Positions 8,624 through 17,803 of a stretch of 64,000 bases of DNA are shown one piece after another (position 1 is the first letter of the stretch; every line of letters begins with the position of its first letter). A program made the translations under genes and the position numbers. Source of the DNA: JBCFBK01 sp038562555 (GTDB lineage: Bacteria > Bacteroidota > Bacteroidia > Bacteroidales > Prolixibacteraceae). The stretch spans positions 1 to 64,000 of the forward strand of contig JBCFBK010000016.1 in assembly GCA_038562555.1 (NCBI GenBank), read 5' to 3'. The notes beneath the pieces were generated by a model. The model was not told where the DNA came from. It searched no databases and saw nothing but the letters and a program-made list of their open reading frames with translations.

Positions 8624-9898
8624 ATGGATAAAAATGAACTACTGGAATTAAAAAAAGAGGCTGAAAATCATTTGGTAAATGAATTGCTGCCATTCTGGAT
8701 AACCCGCATGAAGGATGAATTGAATGGGGGTTATCTCACGCATTTTGACAAAAACGGGAACGACTCGGGAGAGGATGAAAAGTCATTGATTGCGCAGACC
8801 CGATGTCTGTATACCGTTTCATCTGCCCATCGGGCCGGTTATGGCGAGGGGAGCTATGCCGAACTGGCCAGGCATGGATTTGATTTTCTGATCCATAACA
8901 TGTGGGATCAGGAGTATGGCGGTTTCTATTGGATGGCCGACCGGAAGGGGAAAGTAAAGATTGATCAGAAAATCATTTACGGACACAGTTTCGCGATCTA
9001 TTCATTAAGTGAATACACGCTTGCCACCGGCGATCAAAGGGGTCTCCAATATGCAGAAAAGGTGTTCGATCTGATCCAGAAATATGCTGTCGATTCGATG
9101 TATGGCGGCTACCGGGAGATGTTCCACCGCGACTGGACGCTCTGCGGACCCGGAAGCCAGGGAGGGGACCGGAAAACGCTTGACGTCCATATGCACCTGA
9201 TGGAAGCTTTTACCACCCTTTATGAGTGCTCCGGGAAAGAAGTTCACAGGAGAAAGTTGAAGGAAGTGATCGATCTGCTGATCGGCAGGATCATCCATCC
9301 GGTCTATAAGACGGGTATTCCCCAGTTCTTTAAAGACTGGACGGTAGCTCCCCAGATTAAGTTCGATATCATCTGGGGATGGGACCGTTTCTCAGAAGAA
9401 GGACAAAAGGGAAATGCGACCGATAACACGTGCTACGGCCATAATGCCGAGTTTGCCTGGCTGCTGATTCATGCGCTTGATATTCTGAAATGCGATCCAA
9501 TGAAATATGCTGATCTTTTCCGGATCATCTTCAACCATACGGTTGACAATGGCATAGATTTCGATTTTGGCGGCGTTTATGTGGAAGGGCCTCATTCCGG
9601 TGGAGTATATGATAAGGAAAAGGAATTCTGGCAACAGGCCGAAGTCCTGATCGGCATGCTCGATGCGGCTATTTTGTTCGGGAATGGAAAGTACTGGGAA
9701 GCCTATAAAAATGTGCATCGCTTTGTTTTTGATAAATTTGTCAATAATGCAGTAGGCGAGTGGTATCCGCTTTTGAGCCGGCGCGGTAAGCCGATCTGGA
9801 CCCACATGGGCCATTCCTGGAAAATCAATTATCACACGGTCCGGTCCATGATCCAAAGCATTCGGAGGATGGAAAAGCTGTTAGCTATTAGCTGTTAG
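8624..9898 (+). CDS. AGE-family sugar 2-epimerase
   Basis: A 424-residue (alpha/alpha)6-barrel epimerase of the N-acylglucosamine 2-epimerase / cellobiose 2-epimerase family. Recognisable are LLPFWITRMKDELNGGYLTH near the N-terminus, GGFYWMADRKGK, YGHSFAIYSLSEY, DVHMHLMEAFTTLYE, YGHNAEFAWLL, EFWQQAEVLIGMLDA and the final HSWKINYHTVRSM. The dispersed catalytic His residues of the family are kept. Enzymes of this type interconvert GlcNAc and ManNAc, or epimerise other sugars at C2. With the nearby ROK kinase and aldolase it could serve sialic-acid breakdown, but sequence alone does not separate this from cellobiose or mannose epimerase. The last codons (KLLAISC) lie inside a dispersed repeat. 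Confidence 0.85.
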   Translation: MDKNELLELKKEAENHLVNELLPFWITRMKDELNGGYLTHFDKNGNDSGEDEKSLIAQTRCLYTVSSAHRAGYGEGSYAELARHGFDFLIHNMWDQEYGGFYWMADRKGKVKIDQKIIYGHSFAIYSLSEYTLATGDQRGLQYAEKVFDLIQKYAVDSMYGGYREMFHRDWTLCGPGSQGGDRKTLDVHMHLMEAFTTLYECSGKEVHRRKLKEVIDLLIGRIIHPVYKTGIPQFFKDWTVAPQIKFDIIWGWDRFSEEGQKGNATDNTCYGHNAEFAWLLIHALDILKCDPMKYADLFRIIFNHTVDNGIDFDFGGVYVEGPHSGGVYDKEKEFWQQAEVLIGMLDAAILFGNGKYWEAYKNVHRFVFDKFVNNAVGEWYPLLSRRGKPIWTHMGHSWKINYHTVRSMIQSIRRMEKLLAISC

Positions 9899-9937
9899 TA
9901 CTAATCTCTATGCTCTGTGCCTTTAACCCTGTAATCT
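9877..9937. repeat. Dispersed repeat overlapping the epimerase 3' end
   Basis: GCTGTTAGCTATTAGCTGTTAG begins within the epimerase coding sequence and supplies its last codons and stop. CTCTATGCTCTGTGCC and TTTAACCCTGTAATCT follow. The same modules occur at 15048-15110 and, in part, at 7377-7391 and around 5351-5370. Confidence 0.6.
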
Positions 9938-9938
9938 G

Positions 9939-11552
9939 ATGGAACTCTCATTGACCATTATTGATTGGATTGTCCTCACCATCGTGATGGGAGGAAGCCT
10001 TTCTTTTGGGCTGTATATGGCATGGCGCAAAAAAGCCGGCCAAAACAGTACCAACTTCTTTTTGGGGGGAAGAGCGATTAAATGGCCGGTCATTGGCGCC
10101 TCTTTGTTTGCCACGAATATCGGCGCCGAGCATCTGGTTGGCCTTTCCGGCGATGCATACCGCTACGGGTTATCGGCAGGCTCGGTCGAACTGACCTGCG
10201 CCATTACCCTGGGATTTGGATGTGCGATTTTGTTTCCGTATTACATGAAAAACAAGATTTACACGATCCCGGAATTTCTTGAATTGCGGTATGACCGGCG
10301 GGCCCGGACTTTCTTCTCCGGATTAATGCTGGTGATCAGCATCATGACCAAGCTGGCTTTTACCTTGTTTGCGGGTGCCCTTGTTTTAAACAGCATTCTT
10401 GGGTGGAACGTAATGATCACGGTTTGCGGGATTGGAGTTGTTGTGGCCATTTTTACAATAATCGGCGGTTTTACAGCCGTTGCGTATTCAGATTTAATCC
10501 AGGTGGGTATTATGATTGGGGGTGCCGTTATCATGTTAATATTGGGGCTTGACCAGGTTGGTGGTTGGGATGGACTGATGACGAAAGTTCCCGAAATGAT
10601 GACGATCGGGAGACCTCCTGATGAAACCGTCTATCCGTTCTGGGGCATTCTGGCTACCGCTTTTTATGCAGGCATCTTCTACTGGGGAATTGATCAGGTC
10701 AATGTCCAGCGTGTACTTGCAGCTCCTGACCTGAAAAATGCAAGATGGGGATCCATGTTTGCTATTTTCCTGAAGCTTCTCCCTATTTTTATTTTTGCTT
10801 TACCGGGCGTAATCGCCTATACCTTATTTCCCGGTGAACTTCAGGGTGAGGAGACCAAACAGACTTTTGTTCTTTTATTAAATAAATTGCTGCCCAGTGG
10901 GTTACGTGGCTTGCTCCTGGCGTCTCTGCTGGCTGCCCTGGTTACATCACTGATAGCTGTGCTCAATTCCGTATCAACGCTGATCGTTAAGGATTTTGTT
11001 ATCGAATTTAGAAAAGATGTCTCCGAGAAAAGTCAGGTTAAACTGGGCCGGTATATGATCCTGGTGGTGACATTTTTAGGAGTGGGAGCCGCATACCTGG
11101 TTTATAAAAATGAAGAAGGCTTGTATAAATATTTACAAACCATAACGGCTTATCTGGTGCTTCCGGTCTTTCCTGCTATCTTTTTCGGGATCGTCAGTAA
11201 AAAAGTCACCCTGGCTGGTGCTGCCGTTTCCGTTTTGGTTGGGATCGTGTTGGCTGCGGTTTTTGTTATTGACCAGTTGCTGGGAGCAGAAACAGCTAAA
11301 ACTATTTTCCCGCTGCTTCATCATAAACTGACGTTAAATTTTGGCTATCGGGGACTTTGGGCTGAAATGATCATTACCGCAGTGCTGTTTACGGTATCGG
11401 CGTTCACGGCAAAAACAGCTCCGCAAAAGCTGGTTAAAACGACAATCAACTATTCAAAAGGTATAGCACCATTTGAAGGAATCACCGACTGGCGGCTGCA
11501 TTTGACGATCCTTTCGCTCATCACCCTGTTTCTCTATATTTGGCTGTATTAA
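9939..11552 (+). CDS. Sodium:solute symporter (SGLT-like)
   Basis: A 537-residue inner-membrane symporter with about 14 membrane helices. SSS-family marks are NFFLGGRAIKWPVIGASLFATNIGAEHLVGLSGDAY split across the first two helices, the IPEFLELRYDRRAR loop, an IGGFTAVAYSDLIQVG stretch and YWGIDQVNVQRVLAA. These resemble sugar-transporting SGLT relatives. It would couple sodium influx to uptake of a sugar. It starts 40 bases after the epimerase and 19 bases precede the GH92 gene, so the three are probably one transcript. The sugar is unknown. A sialic-acid or hexose-type substrate is plausible from context. Confidence 0.88.
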   Translation: MELSLTIIDWIVLTIVMGGSLSFGLYMAWRKKAGQNSTNFFLGGRAIKWPVIGASLFATNIGAEHLVGLSGDAYRYGLSAGSVELTCAITLGFGCAILFPYYMKNKIYTIPEFLELRYDRRARTFFSGLMLVISIMTKLAFTLFAGALVLNSILGWNVMITVCGIGVVVAIFTIIGGFTAVAYSDLIQVGIMIGGAVIMLILGLDQVGGWDGLMTKVPEMMTIGRPPDETVYPFWGILATAFYAGIFYWGIDQVNVQRVLAAPDLKNARWGSMFAIFLKLLPIFIFALPGVIAYTLFPGELQGEETKQTFVLLLNKLLPSGLRGLLLASLLAALVTSLIAVLNSVSTLIVKDFVIEFRKDVSEKSQVKLGRYMILVVTFLGVGAAYLVYKNEEGLYKYLQTITAYLVLPVFPAIFFGIVSKKVTLAGAAVSVLVGIVLAAVFVIDQLLGAETAKTIFPLLHHKLTLNFGYRGLWAEMIITAVLFTVSAFTAKTAPQKLVKTTINYSKGIAPFEGITDWRLHLTILSLITLFLYIWLY

Positions 11553-11571
11553 TCGTTTTATTATTTCGCAT

Positions 11572-13983
11572 ATGTATCAGTTAAAACTCTTGTTGATCCT
11601 GTTGATGTTTCAGTCGGTCTCAGGCGCCGGGCAGGAACCGGTCGATTACGTTAATCCGTTTATCGGGACCGGTTTTTTCGGACATACTTTTCCCGGGCCT
11701 TGTCTCCCTTTCGGAATGGTTCATTTGAGTCCTGATGTTCATACGAAGGGCTGGACATACTGTGCCGGTTATGAATATTCAGAAAACTCCATCATGGGCT
11801 TTAGCCATACGCACTGGAGCGGGGTGGGGATGGTCAACGGCGGAGAGATCCTGCTGATGCCATCAACAGGTCAGAGGCTTCAGACAATTCCCGGGCCGCC
11901 TGAAAATCCGGATGAAGGTTACCGGTCCCGGTTTGACCATGCCGATGAAATGGCCCTTCCCGGCTATTATGCCGTTGTGTTGAAAGATGAGCAGGTGAAA
12001 GCCGAGCTTACCGCAACCAAAAGGGCGGGCTTCCATCGTTATACTTTTCCTGCAACCGAACACGCCAGGATCATGCTTGATCTGGGTCATCAAATTGGCA
12101 CCCACTCATCCGAAGAGTTGTCGGAGTTGTGTATTTTGAACAACAACCGGATCGAAGGGGTCAAAAGCGCGGGCTTGGGCAGCATTTATTTTGTGGCTGA
12201 ATTCAGCAAGCCCTTTCAGTATTACGGAACTTTCGACAATGACTACAAAACGCCCGAATCGGGAGGAAGTATCTGGCCCTATAAAAACGGAGAAACCGGT
12301 AAAAATATCGGCGCGTTTGTGACCTTTAGTACGTCTCTTAGTGAGCAAATCCTGGTGAAAGTCGGCATTTCATATACCAATGTGGAGGGTGCCCGGAAAA
12401 ACCTGCAGGCCGAGATTCCGGACTGGGACTTCGACCGGGTAAAAGAAGAGGCACGTGCAGTCTGGAACCGTGAGCTGTCGCGCATTCAGATCGCCGGCGC
12501 TGCTTCTGACCAGAAAGAGATTTTCTATACCGCCCTGTACCATTCCCTGCTGGCCCAGTACATTTCACAGGATGTTGACGGAAAATACATAGGCCCCGAT
12601 AAAAAAAACCGTGAAGCAAAAGGATTTGATTTTTACGGATCCTTTTCCTGTTGGGACACCTATCGTTCACAGCACCCCCTTCTGACACTCATTGCCCCTG
12701 AACACGTCAATGACTTTATCCGCTCCATCGAAGCCAAAACCAGAGCCTACGGCTGGCTTCCGGCGCAACACTTTATGAACGTATTTGGGGAAGCGATGGT
12801 TGGCGATCACCTCATACCGATTATCGTTGACGCCTGGCAAAAAGGTTTCCGTGACTACGATGTGAAGTTTCTGTATGAAGCCATGCGCATCAAGGCGCTT
12901 GAAGAACCTAAGCCGCCGGTTTCTTCGCATTCGGGAAGGTCAGGCCTGCGTTATTACCTTGATTTGGGGTACACGCCGGTAGACAAAGTGACCGAGTCGG
13001 TTCCGAATACGCTGGAACTGGCTTACGACGATTGGTGCATCGCGCAGCTCGCCAAAGAACTTGGGAGAAAGGATGATTATGCACTGTTTATGAAGCGGGC
13101 GAAGAACTACCAATACCTTTGGGATAAGCAGGCGCAGTTTATGCGTCCAAAGAAAGCAGATGGGTCGTGGCTGGAAGAACTGAACGGAAGAGAGCAGGAA
13201 ATCGTAAAGGAAGGGAACCATGCATATTATCGGTATTTTGACCCGCTGCTGGTAGGCCGCCGTCCCAACCGTCATTACACGGAATCGAATGCGTGGCAGT
13301 ATATCTGGTCGGTTCAGCACGATGTGCAGGGACTGATTGAACTGTTTGGAAGCAACAAGGCTTTTACCGCGAAGCTGGATACCTTTTTTGAGATGAGCCC
13401 CAACATCACAGGCCCCAAATATGTTGGTGTGGTGGGAACAATTGGCCAGTATGTGCATGGCAACCAACCCTCGCACCATGTGGCCTATCTGTATAATTAC
13501 GCCGGCGAACCCTGGAAAACGCAGGTAAGGGTCAGACAGGTCATGGATGAACTGTACAGGACCGGTCCCGGCGGTCTGTGCGGCAATGAAGATATGGGCT
13601 CGCTCTCATCGTGGTACGTACTCAGTGCTCTGGGCTTCTATCCTGTTACCCCGGGCGAACCTGTTTACACGATCGGCAGCCCTCTTTTTGGAAACGCTTC
13701 GATCAATCTGGGCAACGGCAAAACATTTACCATAAAAGCTCTGGATAATTCGTCTGCAAACAAGTATATCCAGTCAGCAAGCCTGAACGGGAAGCCGATC
13801 AGCAGAACCTGGCTGACCCATGAGGAAATTGCGAAGGGGGGTATATTGGTTTTCAAAATGGGTCCGCAGCCTAATAAAAAGTGGGGGAGCAGCCCCATTG
13901 CTGCGCCTCCGTCTTTAAGCAAAAATCAATCCGGTAAAAGGCCATCACCTTGTGTCGGGCAACAGCACCGGGCTATTCGCTAA
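11572..13983 (+). CDS. GH92 family alpha-mannosidase, secreted
   Basis: An 803-residue exported glycosidase. The first about 22 residues form a signal peptide ending in SVSGAGQ. The mature protein starts with DYVNPFIGTGFFGHTFPGP and GYEYSENSIMGFSHTHWSG, both typical of GH92, and GLCGNEDMGSLSSWYVLSALGF (from about residue 665) carries the conserved acidic catalytic region. GH92 enzymes are calcium-dependent exo-alpha-mannosidases acting on N-glycans and similar chains. The fold normally ends near MGPQPNKKWG. About 20 extra unconserved residues follow. The stop codon overlaps the stop of the opposing sialidase-like gene by four bases. It ends the + strand sugar operon. Confidence 0.93.
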   Translation: MYQLKLLLILLMFQSVSGAGQEPVDYVNPFIGTGFFGHTFPGPCLPFGMVHLSPDVHTKGWTYCAGYEYSENSIMGFSHTHWSGVGMVNGGEILLMPSTGQRLQTIPGPPENPDEGYRSRFDHADEMALPGYYAVVLKDEQVKAELTATKRAGFHRYTFPATEHARIMLDLGHQIGTHSSEELSELCILNNNRIEGVKSAGLGSIYFVAEFSKPFQYYGTFDNDYKTPESGGSIWPYKNGETGKNIGAFVTFSTSLSEQILVKVGISYTNVEGARKNLQAEIPDWDFDRVKEEARAVWNRELSRIQIAGAASDQKEIFYTALYHSLLAQYISQDVDGKYIGPDKKNREAKGFDFYGSFSCWDTYRSQHPLLTLIAPEHVNDFIRSIEAKTRAYGWLPAQHFMNVFGEAMVGDHLIPIIVDAWQKGFRDYDVKFLYEAMRIKALEEPKPPVSSHSGRSGLRYYLDLGYTPVDKVTESVPNTLELAYDDWCIAQLAKELGRKDDYALFMKRAKNYQYLWDKQAQFMRPKKADGSWLEELNGREQEIVKEGNHAYYRYFDPLLVGRRPNRHYTESNAWQYIWSVQHDVQGLIELFGSNKAFTAKLDTFFEMSPNITGPKYVGVVGTIGQYVHGNQPSHHVAYLYNYAGEPWKTQVRVRQVMDELYRTGPGGLCGNEDMGSLSSWYVLSALGFYPVTPGEPVYTIGSPLFGNASINLGNGKTFTIKALDNSSANKYIQSASLNGKPISRTWLTHEEIAKGGILVFKMGPQPNKKWGSSPIAAPPSLSKNQSGKRPSPCVGQQHRAIR

Positions 13984-15023
13984 GGTGTGCTTGTTAGTTT
14001 TGACGGATCAACGACCACATGTTTGATCAGTTTACGGTTCCAGGTATAGGTGATGTAAACAAGTCCGTCTTTGCCTTGTATTACTGCAGGGTAGGAGTAT
14101 TCGGCCGCGGGATCAGGATCATTTTCCAGCAAAAGCGGCGTTTCCCAGTTTGATCCGTCCCTGGAAACGCTTATCCCCAGTTTGTTTCGCCCTTTAACAG
14201 CAGGATTATAAACAAGCAGATGCCTGCCATCGGCAAGCGTTACGGCGTCAATCCCGGAATTGTTATTGGGCAGGGCGGCAGGTTTCATGACCGACCAGCT
14301 CCGCCCCTTATCTTTTGACCATGATTCAATGACCAACTTATTTTTGCTTCGGCAGAGGAGCTGAAGGGAACCATCCGGATGAAACAGGATCGTTGGCTGA
14401 ATAGTTTGGTAGCTGCCGTTATCGATATCGATTTTCTTCCAGTTCTTCAAATCCTGATCCGACAGCTCCATGTAACTATTCCAGATTTTTGCTGTCTCAA
14501 AACTGGTCGGATACAGGATTTCTCCATCAGGTAACCGAACGGGTTTGTTTTTTATGGGGCCCAGCAGATTATGCGGTATTTTTTCCGCGGCCGACCATGT
14601 TTTTCCGCCGTCGGATGAAATTTTATATAATCCCCACCAGCTTCGTGGATCGGGACCCACCTTATAATACAGAATGAGATCACCGTTGTCGCGCCGGAAG
14701 AGGACCGGGTTCCAGCAGGGATATTTGGTTCCGTCCTCCTTTCCGTCTGCTGCCAAAACGGGTTTGTCCCATTTCCCGTTTAGTTTTCGGGAGGTGTAAA
14801 TGCAGACATCCGGGTGCCGTTCTTCGGTGCCGCCAAACCACGCTACGACCAGTCCCTCACTGGTTTCAACCACAGTGGATGCGTGACATTCAGGGAATGA
14901 CACATCATTTTTCTCATAGATGAAGGTCGTGTTTACAACAGCCTTCGATCCGGCGTACGGTTTCTGTGCATTTGCTGAGCCTGTAAAAAGGCCGGCGATG
15001 ATAAACGGAATTATTTTCTTCAT
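13980..15023 (-). CDS. BNR-repeat sialidase-like protein, secreted
   Basis: A 347-residue protein with an N-terminal signal peptide (MKKIIPFIIAGLFTGSANAQ). At least three Asp-box-like segments are visible: SSDGGKTWS, SKDKGRSWS and SRDGSNWE. They mark a six-bladed beta-propeller of the sialidase (BNR) superfamily. HASTVVETSEGLVVAWFGGT near residue 50 matches the BNR_2 group. I cannot confirm the full catalytic set of a GH33 sialidase, so the enzyme may act on another glycoside. It is the last gene of a - strand unit with an aldolase and a sodium symporter. That order suggests release, import and cleavage of a sugar acid such as sialic acid. Confidence 0.8.
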   Translation of the reverse strand: MKKIIPFIIAGLFTGSANAQKPYAGSKAVVNTTFIYEKNDVSFPECHASTVVETSEGLVVAWFGGTEERHPDVCIYTSRKLNGKWDKPVLAADGKEDGTKYPCWNPVLFRRDNGDLILYYKVGPDPRSWWGLYKISSDGGKTWSAAEKIPHNLLGPIKNKPVRLPDGEILYPTSFETAKIWNSYMELSDQDLKNWKKIDIDNGSYQTIQPTILFHPDGSLQLLCRSKNKLVIESWSKDKGRSWSVMKPAALPNNNSGIDAVTLADGRHLLVYNPAVKGRNKLGISVSRDGSNWETPLLLENDPDPAAEYSYPAVIQGKDGLVYITYTWNRKLIKHVVVDPSKLTSTP

Positions 15024-15047
15024 GCGATCTAAATTAGTCGTAAATAA

Positions 15048-15151
15048 TTAGCTGTTAGCTATTAGTACGGAGTACCATGCTCTATGCTCTATACTATTTC
15101 ACCCTGTCACCTTGCTACGCTCTTCCGGTCTCCTTTTTCCGGTTTCCGGTC
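15048..15151. repeat. Dispersed mosaic repeat overlapping a symporter 3' end
   Basis: TTAGCTGTTAGCTATTAGTA, ATGCTCTATGCTCTATAC, TTTCACCCTGTCACCTTGC and then TTCCGGTCTCCTTTTTCCGG with TTTCCGGTC. Read on the - strand the last part encodes the final residues (TGNRKKETGRA) and stop of the symporter, so the repeat has become coding sequence. Confidence 0.65.
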
Positions 15152-16626
15152 TGCGACAGTTTTGCAAGCAAAAAACCCATCAGGGCGATGGACAGCGTTC
15201 CAAAAACAATGGTCAGGTTGCTATGGAACGGGCTTCTGAACTCCAAAAGCCTGCCCTCCTTAAAAATGACCGGAGAAAGGCTCATCCAGATGATGATCAG
15301 CGCTCCTATCATCACTCCGATGGCAGCATCTACGTTTCGTACCCTTTTTGACAGATAACCTAACAGAAATAATCCCAGCATACCGCCGCTGAAAATTGAA
15401 GCCAGCGCCCACCAGGCATCGAGCACACTTTCTACACCCACCAGCGTCAAAGCGATCAGCGTACCCAATAAGCCAAAGATCAGGGAAGATAGATAAAGAA
15501 CCCGCATGGATGCTCTTTCTCCGGCATTTTTGTTGAAGTAACGTTTGTAATAGTCGGATAAAGTGATTGTTGCGGTGCTGTTTATACTGGTGGCCACCGT
15601 GCTCATTCCGGCAGCAAAGATCGCGGCAATCAGCAATCCGGTGACTCCTGCCGGGAGACCGTTTACAATGAAATGCGGGAAGACTTTATCGCCCGCACCC
15701 GGATGCCGGAGTTCATCGGGCAACAACCCAGGCTGAGCGGTATAATAAGCAAAAAGGGCGGTCCCGATATAGAAAAAAACCAGTGAAACCGGAACATACA
15801 GCAAAGAGCCAAACAAAGCAGACGACTTTGCTTCCCGGTCAGAGCTGGTGGTCATATACCGCTGCACATAATTCTGGTCGATGCCGTAATTCTGGAGATT
15901 AATGAACAGACCATAAACGAGTACAACCCAGAAGGTGGAATCGCTCAGACTGGCGCCGAAGCTCCCCAGACTGAATTTATCATTGGCAAAAGCAATTTCA
16001 AACACTTGTGCGGGGCCTTCCGGCATCGAAAAGGTCAGGATCACGGCACAAACAACGGCTCCCGCGATGAGAATGATCCCCTGGATGGCATCGGTCCAGA
16101 TCACGGCCTGAATACCTCCCAGCATGGAATATAAGGTGACTGCGATGCCTGTTACGATAATGATCGTTTTAATATTCCAGCCAAACAGGGCGTTGAGCGG
16201 GAGGGCCAGCAACAGGAGGATCGCGCCGGTGCGCATCAACTGTGTCAGGATATAACAGAGTGAAGCATACATCCTGGCCCAGGTGCCAAACCTGATTTCC
16301 AGATAAGTATAAGCCGAAATGCTTCCAATGCCCCGGTAAAGGGGGATGAAAAATTTAACAGCCAGAATGGAAGCCACAGGAATGGAGAGGCTGAATACAA
16401 AAGCATTCCAGTTTGAGGAGTAGGCTTTTCCCGGCAATGCAAGAAAACTGATGCTGCTCACAAAAGTGGCAAAGATGGACATCCCGACCACCCAGGCGGG
16501 CAACTTTCCGCCACCAGACGTAAACTGAGCGGAGGTCCTGTTCTTGAAGAAAAAACTGGATCCGAAGATCACATTCCCGAAGGTCAGTAGGAGAAAGACA
16601 CCCAGGTCAAGGAGAGGTAGCTTCAT
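15115..16626 (-). CDS. Sodium:solute symporter, possible sialic acid carrier
   Basis: A 503-residue SSS-family inner-membrane symporter with about 13 helices. SAQFTSGGGKLPAWVVGMS and the ATFVSSISFLALPGKAYSSNW stretch near the N-terminus and YTYLEIRFGTWARMYAS are typical of SSS carriers found beside sialic-acid genes. ILIAGAVVCA and the conserved YGIDQNYVQRYMT are also present. It lies 30 bases after the aldolase gene and before the sialidase-like gene, so an uptake role for the sugar acid released outside is inferred. The C-terminal dozen residues are encoded by a dispersed repeat and are probably not functionally conserved. Confidence 0.85.
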   Translation of the reverse strand: MKLPLLDLGVFLLLTFGNVIFGSSFFFKNRTSAQFTSGGGKLPAWVVGMSIFATFVSSISFLALPGKAYSSNWNAFVFSLSIPVASILAVKFFIPLYRGIGSISAYTYLEIRFGTWARMYASLCYILTQLMRTGAILLLLALPLNALFGWNIKTIIIVTGIAVTLYSMLGGIQAVIWTDAIQGIILIAGAVVCAVILTFSMPEGPAQVFEIAFANDKFSLGSFGASLSDSTFWVVLVYGLFINLQNYGIDQNYVQRYMTTSSDREAKSSALFGSLLYVPVSLVFFYIGTALFAYYTAQPGLLPDELRHPGAGDKVFPHFIVNGLPAGVTGLLIAAIFAAGMSTVATSINSTATITLSDYYKRYFNKNAGERASMRVLYLSSLIFGLLGTLIALTLVGVESVLDAWWALASIFSGGMLGLFLLGYLSKRVRNVDAAIGVMIGALIIIWMSLSPVIFKEGRLLEFRSPFHSNLTIVFGTLSIALMGFLLAKLSQTGNRKKETGRA

Positions 16627-16656
16627 TTGTATATATTTCAGTCAGGTTTCTTTTAT

Positions 16657-17577
16657 TCAGACAATCTGCTGCTGTATGACCGGGGCTAATTCGTTCAGAT
16701 ACTGTTCAACTTTGCTGCGCTCATTTTTCCCAAACCTGCGGAGCGGCATGGCCACATAATCATCACAAATACTGCTCAGCGACAAGGCACATTTAATTCC
16801 CTTGACTATCCGGGAATTGTGTTTTCCAACCTGGTATATAGTGTTATTGAGCAACATAACCTTCCCGCGAAGCACAGCTATCCGTTCCAGATCTCTATCA
16901 ACAGCCGCATCGTATAAATCTACAAATAATTTTGGAAACAGATTGGCTCCGCCGGCAACTGCCCCGTGCCCTCCCCGCAGAATTGTTTCGGGCAGGAACA
17001 ATTCAGTCCCGGTGATTATGGAAAAATCGGGCGAATCTTTAAACGCGTCAATGAGGGCGTATGAATAGGAAAGGTCACCCGAGCTGTCTTTGACCCCGAT
17101 AGCCCCGAGTTCCTTCGCCCTGCGGATAGTTTTAACCGACATGTGCAATTTTGTACAACCGGGCATATCATACATCAGGAACGGCAAAGGCAATTGTGGT
17201 ACAAGGATTTCAAGGTATTCCCGCATTTCCTCCTGAGAAATGGGCATGTAGTAAGGCGGAGCGATCACAAGACCGTCCAGCCCGACCGATGCGGCATATT
17301 CAGCCATTTCGAGCGACCCTTCAATCGAGGTGTCGGTTATTCCGGTCAGCACCGGTATGCTGTGATCAACCAGTTCGGCAGTCCTTTTCAGCAGTTCCTT
17401 GCGAAGCGCGTAGCTGATGCTCGTTGCTTCACCTGTCGTGCCCAGCATAAACAATCCATGTACTCCTCCGTTCAACAAATGCGCAACCAGCTTCTCCAGC
17501 CCCGGAACATCCAGCTTCCTGTGGCTTAACATCGGCGTGACTACCGGTGGGATAATTCCCTTCAATTGTAGTTCCAT
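16657..17577 (-). CDS. DapA/N-acetylneuraminate lyase family aldolase
   Basis: A 306-residue class I aldolase. GTTGEATS (residues about 46-53), the catalytic-type Tyr in FLMYDMPG and the Schiff-base Lys in GVKDSSGD are present, so a 2-oxo acid should be cleaved or formed through an imine. The context (symporter, sialidase-like protein) points to N-acetylneuraminate lyase. However, the Asp-Glu pair after the Gly that binds the sialic-acid tail in well-known lyases is replaced here by GTELF, so a different sugar acid is possible. A GTG six bases upstream (17583) is in frame, and the ATG at 17577 is preferred. It is the first gene of the - strand unit. Confidence 0.85.
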   Translation of the reverse strand: MELQLKGIIPPVVTPMLSHRKLDVPGLEKLVAHLLNGGVHGLFMLGTTGEATSISYALRKELLKRTAELVDHSIPVLTGITDTSIEGSLEMAEYAASVGLDGLVIAPPYYMPISQEEMREYLEILVPQLPLPFLMYDMPGCTKLHMSVKTIRRAKELGAIGVKDSSGDLSYSYALIDAFKDSPDFSIITGTELFLPETILRGGHGAVAGGANLFPKLFVDLYDAAVDRDLERIAVLRGKVMLLNNTIYQVGKHNSRIVKGIKCALSLSSICDDYVAMPLRRFGKNERSKVEQYLNELAPVIQQQIV

Positions 17578-17771
17578 AAACACTCGTTTTTTAGTGTTAC
17601 CAGGACAAGGACGAATCGGGCGGCAGCAGATTCTCTTTATTATGCTCCAGACATTCCTGTCCCGAAATGAATAATTTTATTGAAACAAAGGAAACGGATT
17701 TGGATGGCTTCCGCTTCTTTTATTTTGTTCTTTTTGCGTAATATATTAACTGTAATCGCAGAATAATTAAT

Positions 17772-17779
17772 TATATTTG
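17772..17779 (+). promoter_or_regulatory. Candidate -7 box (TATATTTG) for the AraC gene
   Basis: Exact TAnnTTTG match 24 bases before the ATG at 17804. The nearest upstream TTTG is about 35 bases away, too far for a normal -33 element, so the assignment is tentative. Confidence 0.35.
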
Positions 17780-17803
17780 GAAGGAATAGTTAAAAAAACG
17801 GAT

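Noticed and set aside
12940..13479. 179-residue frame opposite the GH92 gene
   Set aside because: The GH92 frame carries conserved motifs throughout this stretch, so the opposite frame is a shadow.
17733..17779. Complete -33/-7 promoter for the AraC gene
   Set aside because: The TTTG at 17733 is 35 bases from the -7 box, beyond the normal spacing.
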